Positions 54,190 through 64,000 of a stretch of 64,000 nucleotides of DNA are shown here, piece after piece; within the stretch, counting starts at the first letter, position 1; the number at the start of each line of letters is the position of its first letter. A program made the position numbers and the translations under genes. The stretch is taken from contig CM043792.1 of assembly GCA_023974075.1 (NCBI GenBank), forward strand, positions 15,219,373 to 15,283,372, written 5' to 3'. Origin of the DNA: Chaenocephalus aceratus. Lineage: Eukaryota; Chordata; Actinopteri; Perciformes; Channichthyidae. Under the pieces are notes generated by a model, which made no database searches, had not been told where the DNA came from, and saw nothing but the letters and a program-made list of their open reading frames with translations.

Positions 54190-55950
54190 CTTTAACACAT
54201 GTAAAGTTATGTAAATGCACACAGTTACGTTTCTTCCATTGATAACATTCTTTTCGTAACCATTAGGAAAATGTTGAACCCAGATGCTTAAACACAAAAC
54301 CACCATTGTGTACAGACCTTAATTGTGTTCATACTGGTGTGTTTTAATTATTTTCTTTGGGTTGATATATTTAAAGTGCAGCTAAAAGTCTCTCAATACA
54401 TAAAATATATTGCTGAATTTAAGTGAGATTCTGAGCTTTTTCTTTGACTCGTCATTTTGCAGTTCAGCTTTAAGACATAAAGCATTTAGCATTCAAGACT
54501 TTTCCTTGCTGCTGTTGGAAAATAATTGCTTTCACTCTTACAGTACTCAGGGTTTGCTTCGGTAAGAAATAAATGATTGGAAATATAGGTGTATTAAGTA
54601 CTTAATAAATAAGGCATCAACAATTCTACGTATGATTTTCCTTTAGATTCCTATCTTAAAACAATCACGCTTTTGATGAGACTGTCCAAAATGAGTTCAC
54701 CTGATAAAACCTTTTCACACTTTCACACTTTCACAAACCAGTTCCCATGAGGATATCAAAACATGAAAAGGCAGGCATGTGTACCCACACACAACACGAG
54801 AGTCCACTTCCTGTCTCCCTGCTAACAAGGAGTGTGAAACTTCATTATGTTCCTCCTCGATGCTGCGGGGCTGCTGCAGCTGCTCCTCCTCAGCCTGGGA
54901 TGCTCAGGGGCTCAAACTACACAAGAATATAGAAAGAGTAGAGGAGAAAATACAAAGTTACATCTCTTTCCTTGTGTAACCAATAAATATGTGATTTCAA
55001 CGCAGATATCCAGTTAGAATCAACTTTTCATATATGCAAAGGAATGTGATCCTGGTCACTCATTAAACATTAAACCGTTCATAACCTAAAAGCACATCAT
55101 TTTAGTTCTTACATGAAAACCTGGAACCATTTTTGGTAACATTTAATTAAATATTTAAATAGAGGATTTTTCTATCAATCAACAATCAATTAACTGATTA
55201 ATTATTTCAGCTTTTATGAATAATAATTTACTCTACACACAGAGGTAGATTTATAATAATAATAAATTGTATTTATAGGGCATTTTTTTGATAGATATTT
55301 AAATGTATTTATAAATTATAAAAACAACATACCTACATTTTAAAATACAAAAAAATGAATGACACATTAAAAGCAGTTCTGTATGGATGAGTTTTGATTA
55401 GTGATTTAAATAAGGACATATTGGTGAATAGTTCTGGATGTACTGGAGTTTATTGAGTAATTTAGATGGAGTTCATGTTCATATACTGAGAGCACAGTTT
55501 ACATAGCTTACTAGACAGACTTGCATTAGAACGTTTAGAAAGCAAACCTGCTTAACTTAGTTTATTGCAAGGCACTTTAGTTATTATGCAATAATACTGA
55601 ACACCCTTCCTTTAATTTTCACATGAGTTTTATCAAGCTTTATCATGATCTGGCTTACAAGGTGAAACAGTCCTGTACTGTGTCTAAATGACAGATTCAT
55701 TTGAAAGAATGCTCTTCATCTGATTATGATCTTGCCCCAATTAAAGTGATCAAATAAAGACATTTATATGACAGCTACATCCGATACATTGAGTTAAGGC
55801 TGAATTGTAATGCAGCGAACAGCTCAGCCCAAATAATTGCTGTTGAGAGGATCAAATGTGGCAACACCTCTCAGCACAGTGCTGTGTTCAGACCCCAGTA
55901 TGATTCAGAGATGTAATGCAAACTAACATGACGTCTTGTTTTTCTTCTAG

Positions 55951-56026
55951 ATGATCCAAACCAGCAGAACACTGATCGAGTCAGCTGACGTCGTCTACTC
56001 CAAGCTCACACAAGCACAGCGGGCAG
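55951..56026 (+). CDS. plcl2: plcl2 coding exon 4 (short helical exon)
   Basis: Seventy-six bases between a tttcttctag acceptor and a GTACGT donor encode MIQTSRTLIESADVVYSKLT plus QAQRA, then one base of a split codon, so the exon starts in phase 0 and ends in phase 1. It matches the family segment MIQ-(S)-LIE-AD-VYEKI-CQKA, which lies in the C-terminal amphipathic helical region. It is too short to stand out as an open reading frame and was found by its position and its match to the family. The next family segment (MEFHE-LH) was not found downstream, so the gene continues past the window. Confidence 0.88.
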
Positions 56027-59000
56027 GTACGTTTCATTATGGGATGAGTCCTCAGACTGCAGCATCCCCATCCATCCTCTACATCTTCTGCACTGCATCA
56101 CAACTGGATGCCTAATCCAAGCATAGGAAATACTTTTGATGATTTCATTCTGTTGTGAGGGTTCTTCTAGTTCATGACATTTCACAAAATAAGCAGTGTT
56201 GCCTTGAAACACTGGGAGATCTCTCTGCTGTGAGGGAAATGACTATCAGACACAAATTAAATTACCTTACTGGCTTGTTTATTTAATATCATGAAGAAAA
56301 ATGTAATCACAAAACACAAAGCAACATGATTTTGTTTGAGGAGATGCTCTGATTTTTCGGTCCACATGAATATGCAGTTTTCAAACGTACTCTGTGTCGT
56401 GTCATCCTGCCTGATAGAATGTGCGTGTGAGTGTGTCAGCATCAGCATCAACAGCAGTGGCTGTTGTCGATAGACCAGGCCATCTTCAGTGAGTCAGCGT
56501 TGGGTAGTTATTATGTCAGTGGGCAAGTGAAAACAATCAACCAGCCACACAGACAAAGGGCTGCAGGAATAGAGGACAGAGAGCATATACATAGGAGGAC
56601 AGTGTGGGATGAAAGGGGAGGAATGGCCAAACAGAGAGAAAATAATGGAATTAAGGTTTTATCAGTTTTTTAAAAAGGGTTTCTCAATGTAACATGTCCG
56701 GCTTTTTAAGTGGTAAGGATACAATTCACCATAATAACACCATTTGGAGAGATATTGCTTCAATTCAAGAAATCCCATGGCTTATCTTCACCAGCCTCTT
56801 TTACATACAGCAATCATTTGTTCTCATTTGCTTTGTGACCCGACTGTGCAGCAAGGCCTCTGCTGTAAACAGGAGCATAGTTTGAATACTGACATCCTAA
56901 TTCTGCATGTCTATACCTCATATTCTCCCTGTAGGCTTGTCACCACACATACCACTGAGACAATGTGAAACCTACAGAGATTCAGGCCCAATGGACAGAG
57001 TGTAATAGCTGGTTAAAACACGGGAGCCATATGTTGTTTGTGTGTTGTGTATGATAAACCCAAGCAGACATGGAAGGTTCACTCACTGACACATGCCAAC
57101 CCAATATCCTGAGGCCGATAAACCAATTTAAGCCCGCTATGCCCAGCATTACTCCCTGGTGTCACACAGAGGCAGGCATATGTTCCCTCACCCCCACCAC
57201 AACCAGCCAAGCTGATATTCATGCTGTGTAATTACCAAGGGATGCAGGTTGAACGCTGGGGCTTCAATCAGAGAGCTGTCCCCTGGTTTTGAGGTTCCCC
57301 AGCCCGGAGCTGGAAGCATCTTCAAAGGCGATGACTGCAGAGTTAAGCAGATCTCAAACCGCATACAGCCACAGCTACCCTCACATCCACGTCAGTAGTT
57401 CCACACCGGAGGCTGATACTCGGCTTACTGCTGCTGTCTGGTGAAAACCTACAGATTTTCAGGAACTATATTAAGAAAATCACCCTTGTTGTGTTCCTCG
57501 AAAGTATGCATGTTGAAAGTAATTTAGTTTTAAAGGGCCTCAAAAGCCCAGAGGTTGAAGTGTTTTCCTTGAGAAGCTTGTAATCCTTGCAATCCTAATT
57601 GAATTGAAAACATGGATATTCCTAAATTTGGAGTTACAAGGTTTTCACAGCATTATGTAAGAGTGATACAATGAGGCAGAGGGTTGGAGCGATAGCCCTG
57701 AGGGGCCTCAGCTGCATGCCAAACATAGCACTTTCCCCCCTGCCCACTCCCACTCTCCTGCCCCCAGCACTCACACACAAGCCTCAATCCAAACCCCTGC
57801 CATTCGCAAATGTACAAAGCCTGTTCATTCATGCTTCCAGACATTCTTTGTTGTTGTGGTTTGGATTACGATACTTGACACTGGGAAAAAAGAGGGGAAA
57901 CTGCAGTGTTCAGGGTGCCAAGAAAACAGATGTCCAAGCACTGTTTACCAAAATCCAATTACTTAGCTTGTTATGTGTAAAAAAGCAACATAACGTAACA
58001 AACTGTCTCAATTCAAAAACTGGGAAATGACAGTTCTAAACTTTGAATGAAAAGTAACCCTGTTGGCCTTAGTGAATATACATTAAGATTAGCTAAGAAT
58101 AAAGAGCAAAGTGAGTCTTCAATTATTGTCCGTTCATAATCATAGAAACAAATAGATGAATGTGTCGTTGCATGCGATGCTTGAATATCAATTAAGAGGA
58201 TTTCAAGATAGGAAAAATGCTTCGATGGGTAAACTATGATGCTTCATAATGCCTCCGTAAATCAACATTTTTTGATCTGTTATATTAATCTCCACCCTGC
58301 ATTAATAAAGTAATAACCTTCCAATATTGGCTCTTCTGTCCTGCTTCTCCACTCAGCGTGCCCTTTTCCCCCTCCATCTGCTTACTGTACTGTCTCATCA
58401 GATCCCTGCTGTCTGTGTATCTGCTGCTGCTTTAGCTTGCAAATAAACAGAAACGTTTCAGAAATACTGGAGAGTTATTTTTCAGTGTGAAACACAACCC
58501 ATTCTACCCCTTTCCGTTGTCTTTGTCTTGTTAGGCCTCTGTCTTTCCGTTCATAATAGGCATCTTTTATCCTCGAGAGAGCAGAAAAAGCATCGAGGAC
58601 ATTGGAGTGAACTCATGACTCCCCGACAAAATTCTACATCTCTGTGATGGCTGCCAAAGCATGAATTTACCTCTTTTGAAAGACTGACAAGCACTGAATG
58701 CACCCTTCAGAAGCCATCTCGTAATAAAATATGGAGAGACTGAGGATGACAATAGCAACAGCCTGAGAACAGACATGGAACGGAGAGTGGAATCGAGAGA
58801 AGACGGGAGAAATGGAGTTGAATTTGCATGGAATTGTAGGGTTTGTCCCAATAATCAATGCGGAAGCTAAAGGTATAATTTTGGTATTATATGCTGCATA
58901 TGAAGGCTGCATATGAAGTTGAAAAAGGTGCTATCGGGGAACAGGCTGCTGTCATCGGAGACAGAATATAGGATGGGGTAGGATCATAGACTGTATAGGA

Positions 59001-59976
59001 TGTGTGTGTGTGTATGCTGTGCAGCTAAGCTTAAGGTCTTTGATTGGACCTAACATGTTTGCCCGAGCCATTAAAAGTGCGTCTCACTCGTCAGCAAGAC
59101 GCTGTCGTGACAAAGCCATAATCGCAATGACACACTGGTCTGAACTACCCTGTATCCTCCTAATTTTCCGTTCATTTAAAATGTAAGTAACGTGAAATGA
59201 GTGGCAAGTTCTCCACTCATACAGGAGGGGAAGAGAAACTGTGGTGTTGGGTTGCTATGGCTCTTAATTCCCTCCTCCCTCTCCTCTATCCTTCCTGTAT
59301 TCAGTTTCTGCCCAGTCATTATTGCAGCTAATCAGTTTAATTTGGGCAGTGAAGCTGACGTGTTGATGAGGATGGAGAGGTGCAGCATGATCCCCCCCCT
59401 GGGCACTATTGATGGCTCGCCATCAGACACACTGCTAATAGGAACCAGATAGACAGCTGGGATGCAAACTCTGGCACCTCCAGATGCTACCACGGTGTGT
59501 TGTGTGTGTTTGTGTGTAATCACACTGGCTGATGTGTCTGAACGCATATCCAACCTGTCCGTGCATGAAGTCCATGACTTTCACTCCATATGCTAACTAG
59601 CCTGTGCTCCACTGGCTACCAAGGATTTTCTCAATTTTAAAATTGTAACTTTGATTTGAATATTTTCAACATAATTTTCTCTAACAATGAGAAGATCCGG
59701 AGTAATAGATGCTAGTAGAGCTTCAACAATTAGTTGAAATAGTTGATCAACATAAAAGTAATCACCAACAATTTTAATAATCAATTAATCATTTAAGTAC
59801 TTTTCGTGCAAAAATGGCAGAAAAAGCTTTTTTCATACTCAAATATTAAGATGTCCTGCTCTTCTCTGTTTCATATAATTTTGAACTGAATATTGTATAT
59901 GAGTGTAAGACTGACAGAACAAAACAATAAGAAACATCAACTTCGACCTTGACAAAGTGGGATGGGCATTTTTCAA

Positions 59977-60623
59977 TAGGCGCGTTCACACCGGAGTACT
60001 TTTCCCCGTACTTTTCCCAATTAGTTCCGTTAGTACCCTTTATGTCGCGTTCACACTAAAAAGAGTACTTAGTGCCGGGAACTTTTACCCCCATTGTTAG
60101 TGCCTGCTAGAGAGGTGGTACCAAAAAAGTACCAATTTCTATTGGCTGGGCGAATTGCAAACCACGGCCCGTAAAACTCTGAAACGTTTTTTGAAGCCGC
60201 CATTGTATTTGCTAGCATTAGCATTATTAGCATTAGCCCCGCGCACAAACGCAGGGAGACTAACTTATGGCAACACAAAAAAAAACATGGGAGCGGTGGA
60301 GATGAGGAGGTGTCGGCGTTCTGGCGATTTACTCAGAAGGCTTCAGTAGAAGCTGCTGGGAGTCCCAGCAGCTTCTACTGAAGCCAGTCCCCAACTCCGG
60401 GGACTTCCGGCCGGGGACTTCGGGTGGCAGTATATGCCGTGAAGTTTTTGCGGCTTGCCAGTAAACCCAAAGCAGAAGAAGACGAAGTGACGTCAGCGGC
60501 TTCATTTGCCTAATCCTCGCTCAGGGAAAAGTACTCCGGTGTGAACGCGATTGGTACTTAGTGCCCTGGGGTACTAAGTGCCGGCACTAAGTACGGCAAA
60601 GTACTTGGTGTGAAAGCGGCTAA
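59977..60623. mobile_element. GGCGCGTTCACA-type MITE, copy 1 (nested)
   Basis: The left end ATAGGCGCGTTCACACCGG and the right end TTGGTGTGAAAGCGGCTAA are imperfect inverted repeats. The inside aligns with copy 2 at 63372-63959 (shared TAGCATTATTAGCATTAGCC and GACTTCCGGCCGGGGACTTC). It carries an extra inverted duplication at 60339-60385. Confidence 0.88.
60339..60385. repeat. Perfect 22-bp hairpin with 3-nt loop
   Basis: The left arm 60339-60360 (GGCTTCAGTAGAAGCTGCTG then GG) is exactly complementary to the right arm 60364-60385, with loop AGT. The sister MITE copy lacks the second arm. Confidence 0.95.
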
Positions 60624-60728
60624 TAATTAAGAAAAATAGGCATATTGATCAATATTAGAAATATGAGTTAGTTGCAGCCCTAGATGTGAGTAAAAGAGTA
60701 GTTACCTTAAACAGGACGCAGGATTTAA

Positions 60729-61053
60729 ATGGGCCATATTGTGCTCATTTTCAGGTTCATATTTGTATGTTGTGCCTCGACTGTGACATGTTTACATGCT
60801 TAGAGATGTCCCACCCCTTAGCCTATCACTTACAATGTGTTGGAGCGCTATAGCCAATAGAAGCAATAGAGTGTTACATAGTTATGTTACAGAAGTAAAC
60901 ACAGGACTCCCATTGAGGTGTTTCAGGCAGTGGGGGGGTGTGTGGGAGAGAAACTCCAGCTGGAGGAAACTTTGGGATTTTAGCCTTTGCATTTTCATGC
61001 ACCAACACACTACAGGAAATAGAAAACACCCAACAAATAATAATAGGGCCCCT
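60729..61053. mobile_element. TTAA-type MITE, 325 bp
   Basis: TTAA (60725-60728) is followed by ATGGGCCATATTGTGC and CATTTTCAGGTTCATA. The right end is ATAATAGGGCCCCT followed by TTAG (61054-61057, one change from TTAA). It belongs to the same group as 14903 and 27968. Confidence 0.8.
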
Positions 61054-63371
61054 TTAGATTTCTTAAAGAACGTGCATCAATGTGTATTTTACACTTAGGT
61101 TGTTCATGCTGCCTTGAACAGGTGCAACTCACTGTATACATTTGTGAGCTGCTGCCTTCCTGCAGGACTGATTTATTCATGACTCTCTCTCGCTGACCAC
61201 TCCGACTGTTGGTATGGTTTGACTCCATGTGGCCCCATTACCATAAAATCCAAGGGATAAAGACATCTCCCTCCCTTTATCTGCCTTGGCTTTGTACTGC
61301 CATTGTTTCCCCGGATCATCAGCAGCTACAAATCTCATTCTCCATTTGCAATGATGATATTCTGTCTAGGCCTCTGCAGTGGGAAACTTGATAAATTAAT
61401 TAAATCCTGATCCGACTGTATCTCTTCGTCGCCCCCTTTCCTATTTTTGTTTTTATCATTTCTTTCCATCAGATCCTGTTTGGATATTCTGTTTGATTTT
61501 TTTGTTATTTACTTACTTTCGTCTCTCTCTGCCTGTAGCTGTCCGTTTTCCTTTGCCTGTGTGTTTGGATGATAATAGGAGCTGCTGCAGGATTCATTAC
61601 AAAGAAAAAAAAGCTCTATGCAGGCACTGTAAATCTTACGGTGGTGTGTGTGTGAGCTTTTGTGTTTGCATGAGTGTGTCTTGTGTTGTCCCCTCAGTCC
61701 TCCTGTCTTTCTCTTTCCAGTAGAGAAGCAAAGCGTAAGATCCTGTCTCATCTGAGTGTGCCATGGGGGCCACATTGTGTTTATTATTATTATGTTTTAA
61801 GTGACAGTAAGGAATAGCAACTGTGGGACTGTTGGGGAAAGGAAATGCTTAATAATTGGGAAATTAAATGCTTGAAGAGGCTGTTGTGAGATGTTTCGCC
61901 TCCAGCTAATTTCATCTCTCATTCAGCTCTCTGTCTGCCTTTCTCTCCAACTCCTGTGATCGCTGGGCTCTGCTCTGCACCAGCAGCGGCCCATTAACTG
62001 CCCCAGATTACAAGATCAAATCAGCCCTAAACCCTGTTAACACAACTTTCAGGCTCTGAAAGAGATATTCTGAAAAGGCCTCACATCACCTGGAAATTAA
62101 AGAACTACAGAGGTCCTGGGCTTTTTTGCAAAGTTGAGTTTCATGTGCACTGAAGGCCAGAGATCATATTTCCTGTATGAATTTCTTGATCTCTTGATCG
62201 TTTAAAGTCGGCTGCAGATTACTTACAATAACAATTTATAATACAAACATTAACCATTATGTCCTGGTGCTGGAATTACAATTTGCATATGTTTGGTTTG
62301 GTTTAAAAGGAAACTGTGTTATTAACGCATACAGTATAGGTAGTCTAGATCTGTAGCCTTAACAACAGGAGTTTGGTAATACAGGGATTTGTGGTGAAAT
62401 GTAGGACTACCCTGAATACGACTTGTTTGGGCTTTGAAGCTATAGTGAGAAATATCTTGAAACTTCAATAACCTTTACACGCACACATCAAACAACACCG
62501 TCTCTAAAAATAACTAATAATAGAGTCTTGATGATTTGTAATGAATAATGTGGGATTACTATTCCATATAGTGTATCATGGACTATTTACAATGTTTTAG
62601 TATGACATACTTATTTTTATAATTTATACATACAAAAATACATGGCAACATTCAAAGCATTCAGGTAGGACCTAATTTAAAAGTTAGAATTTGATTGTCT
62701 ACACTGATCTTGACTTTTAACATTAAATTAGATGAGGATGCGTTTGTATATCTATGTACAGTACATTAACTACCTTTTTTAAAAGTCATATTTTGTTGTA
62801 GTGGGAGACAAAGCTACAGCACAACTAGTGTATTTTCTAAACAAAGCATTAACTATTAAGTCAAATATTGATTTTTTTTTGTAAACTTTTGCGCAATATG
62901 TGTCTTCATAGAAGTAAATCACAGCTGGAGTAGGACACGGTCAGTTGTTAGGGACAGACTGGCAAGTCCGAGTCATATGGCTTTAGCCCAGAGGATTAGT
63001 TATGGCCTGCGTGGAGCTGGACTCCCTGATAGATTAATTAAAGGTTAGCCTGCCTCAATTGTACCCCATTAACAATGCAGCACATTGTATGGTAAACTGT
63101 ACTTGAAGCCATTAAAGGGGCCCATGAGGAGCTGGCTAGCAGTCTTTTATTCTGCATACTTTGCACACTGCAATATTAAAAGGTGACTTAAAGAGCATAA
63201 ACATTTCCTATTAGTACCTTCATTAAGGATTTCATGTTTTCACTTCTGTTTTTTGTATTATTGGTTAGTGGATACGTGGATATGTGTGAACAGATTTCAA
63301 TTAAACTTGGAGGAAAGTTAAGTTAAACGGGTATTTTGATCACATCTCATAAAAGAACAAATCAAGAAGCA

Positions 63372-63959
63372 TAGGCGCGTTCACATAGCAGTACTTTTCC
63401 CACTTTAGTTCCGATATAGTTCCGAAATGTTGCGTTCACACCAAACAAATCCGGAACAAAAATTAGTTCATGAGAACCTTTTTACCCCCTTAGAGAGCAG
63501 GGACTTTCGTGGGAGAAAAAGGTTTCTATTTCTGATTGGCTGGGAGGAAAGCAAACCACGCCCGTAAAACTCCCAAAAAGTGTTGTGAAGCCGCCATTTT
63601 ATTATCCTCGCATTAGCATTATTAGCATTAGCCCAGTGCACAAACGCAGAGAGACTAACTTATGGCAACACAAACAAAAGGAGAAGCTGCTTGGAGTACC
63701 AGCCAGTCCTCAACTCCGGGGACTTCCGGCCGGGGACTTCGGGTGGCAGTATACGCCGTGAAGTTGTTTGCAGCCTGCCAGTAAACTCAAAGCAGAAGAA
63801 GAAGAAGTGACGTCAGCGGCTTAATTTGCCTAATCCTCGCCCAGGGACTTATTCCGGTGTGAACGCGATCTGTACTTAGTTCATGAGAACTAAAGAGTTC
63901 TCATGAACTAAGTTCTGATGAACCTTTGTGGGAAAAGTACTGCGGTGTGAAAGCGCCTA
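63372..63959. mobile_element. GGCGCGTTCACA-type MITE, copy 2
   Basis: TAGGCGCGTTCACATAGCAG at the left and TGCGGTGTGAAAGCGCCTA at the right are inverted repeats of about 30 bp with a few mismatches. The inside aligns with copy 1 but differs in the subterminal region, which contains an 18-bp hairpin. Confidence 0.88.
63874..63913. repeat. Perfect 18-bp hairpin with 4-nt loop
   Basis: ACTTAGTTCATGAGAACT (63874-63891) is exactly complementary to 63896-63913, with loop AAAG. It lies near the right end of the MITE. The matching part of copy 1 also folds, but with a different sequence. Confidence 0.93.
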
Positions 63960-64000
63960 TTATGGTATCCAAATCGTTACAGCACATGCCATAGAACTAC

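Larger units (their letters stand above)
51443..55950 (+). other. plcl2: plcl2 intron 3
   Basis: It begins GTAAAT and ends TTCTTCTAG. It holds two TTAA-flanked MITEs (51987-52367 and 53318-54122) and an AC microsatellite (54138-54188). The rest (51443-51982, 52372-53313, 54189-55950) is AT-rich sequence in which I see nothing else. Confidence 0.9.
59716..60682. mobile_element. hAT-like element carrying a nested MITE
   Basis: TAGAGCTTCAACAATTAG at the left and AGTTAGTTGCAGCCCTA at the right belong to a common teleost family. The flanks GATGCTAG (59708-59715) and GATGTGAG (60683-60690) match at six of eight positions, consistent with an old 8-bp duplication. Most of the inside is the GGCGCG-type MITE at 59977-60623. 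Confidence 0.75.
56027..64000 (+). other. plcl2: plcl2 intron 4 (5' part; continues past the window)
   Basis: It begins GTACGT. No acceptor followed by the expected next plcl2 segment was found before 64000. The stretches 56027-59715 and 61054-63371 contain nothing I recognise. The remainder holds the nested hAT/MITE at 59716-60682, a TTAA MITE at 60729-61053 and a second GGCGCG-type MITE at 63372-63959. Confidence 0.8.

Overview
The window looks like teleost fish nuclear DNA, probably a percomorph. The evidence is one multi-exon vertebrate gene with long introns, AC microsatellites, and many DNA-transposon and MITE families typical of fish. No prokaryotic, organellar or viral gene is visible.

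The only host gene I can support is plcl2 (inactive phospholipase C-like protein 2, PRIP-2), on the + strand and incomplete at both ends. The large second coding exon is at 44108-46594, a third at 51239-51442 and a fourth at 55951-56026. All three have GT/AG boundaries and compatible phases. The first coding exon must lie upstream, so 1-44107 is read as intron 1. The last exons lie past 64000. The protein keeps PH, EF-hand, X, Y and C2 regions and a PP1-docking/PKA-type motif. Its X-box has lost more catalytic residues than the mammalian PLCL2 I recall.

Everything else is intronic. The 5' two thirds of intron 1 (about 2.7-31.7 kb) is dense with transposons: a hAT element with an 8-bp target duplication and a transposase remnant (3677-4498); a solo LTR with a 5-bp duplication (5792-6268); overlapping hAT remnants with a truncated LINE (8.7-11.1 kb); an L2-like fragment (16.3 kb); a dimeric roughly 335-bp tandem array (18.9-23.9 kb) split by two transposons; and a decayed P-element-like THAP transposon (25.5-27.35 kb) whose THAP exon is itself split by a hAT. 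From 31.7 kb onward the introns are plainer, with scattered TTAA-flanked MITEs (33.4, 52.0, 53.3, 60.7 kb) and two copies of a MITE beginning GGCGCGTTCACA (59.98 and 63.37 kb).

Several long, nearly perfect hairpins (18.8, 27.7, 60.3, 63.9 kb) are not explained by terminal inverted repeats. For the 60.3 kb one, a sister copy in the same window shows that the inverted duplication is a secondary gain. I found no previously undescribed gene system.
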